Positions 22,409 through 22,711 of a stretch of DNA of 22,711 nt are shown here, piece after piece. The translations under genes were made by a program, and so were the position numbers. The first letter of the stretch is position 1. Each line of letters opens with the position of its first letter. The DNA comes from a bacterium (GTDB lineage: Bacteria; Bacillota; Clostridia; Oscillospirales; Oscillospiraceae): assembly GCA_019424865.1 (NCBI GenBank), contig JAHYYS010000043.1:1-22711 (forward strand), written 5' to 3'. The notes beneath the pieces are model-generated. The model made no database searches and was not told the origin of the DNA. It saw only the letters and a program-made list of their open reading frames with translations.

Positions 22409-22447
22409 AAAAAATAAAAATCGGAGTACCCCGCAGGACACTCCGAT
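22409..22447 (-). terminator. Minus-strand intrinsic terminator
   Basis: Stem ATCGGAGT (22420-22427) with ACTCCGAT (22440-22447). Read on the minus strand it is followed by TTTTTATTTTTT. No gene that would need it is visible on the minus strand between here and the tRNA. Confidence 0.65.
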
Positions 22448-22455
22448 GGAAGGGA

Positions 22456-22481
22456 CGGTTAAAATCGATATTTCTTAACCG
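22456..22481. repeat. Inverted repeat CGGTTAA/TTAACCG
   Basis: Seven-base perfect arms (22456-22462, 22475-22481) around a 12-base AT-rich centre with an ATCGAT core. Function unknown; it lies between two minus-strand terminators. Confidence 0.4.
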
Positions 22482-22483
22482 AG

Positions 22484-22506
22484 AAAAATGCCGCCCGCAG
22501 GGCGGC
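22484..22506 (-). terminator. Second minus-strand terminator-like hairpin
   Basis: GCCGCCC (22490-22496) and GGGCGGC (22500-22506) around GCA; on the minus strand the stem is followed by ATTTTTC. Also part of repeat element copy B. Confidence 0.65.
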
Positions 22507-22507
22507 C

Positions 22508-22526
22508 CGCCAACTGCGAGCCCAGC
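22508..22526. repeat. 19-bp repeat, copy B
   Basis: Second copy of the element at 22163-22181 (17 of 19 identical), directly after the hairpin at 22490-22506. Confidence 0.55.
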
Positions 22527-22569
22527 GGTGGCGGATTCTCTTGTGTCCAGATTAAAGAAAAAATCGCAA

Positions 22570-22591
22570 TAATGCCCAAATAATGCCCAAG
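22570..22591. repeat. Tandem 11-bp repeat TAATGCCCAA(A/G)
   Basis: TAATGCCCAAA (22570-22580) is followed at once by TAATGCCCAAG (22581-22591), 67 bases from the 3' end of a tRNA gene. Short direct repeats beside tRNA 3' ends are seen at integrase arm or attachment regions, but no integrase lies in this window. Confidence 0.55.
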
Positions 22592-22607
22592 ACAGATTTT
22601 TGAGAAA

Positions 22608-22649
22608 TAGCAAAACCCCGAAAGCCTTGTAAATACAGGACTTTCGGGG
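22608..22649 (-). terminator. Terminator of the tRNA-Leu gene
   Basis: CCCCGAAAG (22616-22624) pairs with CTTTCGGGG (22641-22649), with a further inner helix. On the minus strand it is followed by TTTTGCT. It lies 9 bases past the tRNA CCA end. Confidence 0.85.
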
Positions 22650-22657
22650 CTTCTTAT

Positions 22658-22711
22658 TGGTGCGGCTGACGGGAGTCGAACCCGTACGCCCGTCCGGACA
22701 CAAGCACCTCA
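22658..22711 (-). tRNA. tRNA-Leu(GAG), 3' part; 5' part beyond window
   Basis: Read on the minus strand: anticodon loop TGAGGT (anticodon GAG at 22710-22708) and anticodon-stem 3' strand GCTTG. These are followed by a long class II variable arm (GTCC/GGGC), T arm ACGGG-TTCGACT-CCCGT, acceptor strand CAGCCGC, discriminator A and an encoded CCA at 22660-22658. The layout matches bacterial tRNA-Leu(GAG) region by region. The D arm and 5' acceptor strand lie outside the window. Confidence 0.9.

Larger units (their letters stand above)
21981..22657. other. Non-coding stretch between aldehyde dehydrogenase and tRNA-Leu
   Basis: This stretch of nearly 680 bases holds one plus-strand terminator, several minus-strand hairpins, the 19-bp repeat pair and the 11-bp tandem repeat. 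The open frame at 22233-22478 has no ribosome binding site or recognisable similarity, so I do not call it a gene. Confidence 0.6.

Noticed and set aside
22233..22478. Open frame of 81 codons starting at TTG
   Set aside because: No ribosome binding site, no recognisable similarity, and it runs through terminator hairpins of the opposite strand.
22407..22703. Minus-strand open frame of 98 codons
   Set aside because: Its first part is tRNA-Leu sequence and the rest crosses terminators and repeats; a typical false frame.

Overview
The window looks like chromosomal DNA from a strictly anaerobic, moderately high-GC member of the Clostridia, probably an Oscillospiraceae-type gut bacterium. This is inferred from the pyruvate phosphate dikinase, the strong AGGAGG ribosome binding sites, the AcoR-type sigma-54 regulator, the EtfBA/acyl-CoA dehydrogenase set and an SLH-domain remnant. 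No marker gene fixes the genus.

Layout. (1) 2-1897: 3' two thirds of ppdK. (2) 1880-4450: a lower-GC arsenic-resistance cassette, arsR - ArsP-type permease - small thioredoxin-like protein - arsC, with its own sigma-A promoter and operator. A 27-bp in-frame copy of the ppdK 3' end recurs just after the cassette (4451-4477), followed by a strong terminator, so the cassette appears to have landed in the last codons of ppdK. (3) 4400-5100: non-coding DNA with hairpins and a frameshifted minus-strand remnant joining an HTH-like segment to the end of an SLH domain. (4) 5114-8482, minus strand: a family I acyl-CoA transferase and a GAF-PAS-AAA+-Fis sigma-54 activator. (5) 8749-16317, plus strand: MBL-fold lactonase-like hydrolase, MFS transporter, family III (CaiB-like) CoA-transferase, acyl-CoA dehydrogenase, EtfB, EtfA, enoyl-CoA hydratase. 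(6) 16469-21980, plus strand, visibly less GC-rich: sodium:solute symporter, two tandem iron-containing alcohol dehydrogenases and an aldehyde dehydrogenase. (7) 21981-22711: hairpins, a small repeat pair and the 3' part of a minus-strand tRNA-Leu(GAG).

Main result. Regions 4-6 look like one inducible catabolic locus. The regulator has the GAFTGA loop needed to work with sigma-54, and three almost perfect -24/-12 promoters lie in front of the family I CoA-transferase (minus 6476-6491), the CaiB-like transferase (10828-10843) and the acyl-CoA dehydrogenase/ETF operon (12261-12276). TGTGACACA-like boxes occur next to the regulator and upstream of the dehydrogenase operon. The regulator's own gene has a sigma-A promoter with a palindrome in its spacer.

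How the genes may work together (inference): uptake by the MFS and/or SSS carriers; hydrolysis of a lactone or ester by the MBL enzyme; activation of the acid by the CoA-transferases; redox and hydration steps on the CoA ester by the acyl-CoA dehydrogenase with ETF and the hydratase; alcohol/aldehyde/acid interconversion by the Fe-ADHs and ALDH. The gene set overlaps both the carnitine (caiB/caiA/caiD/fixAB) pathway and hydroxy-acid/lactone pathways (4-hydroxybutyrate, 5-hydroxyvalerate, blcABC), and matches none of them exactly. The substrate cannot be read from the sequence.
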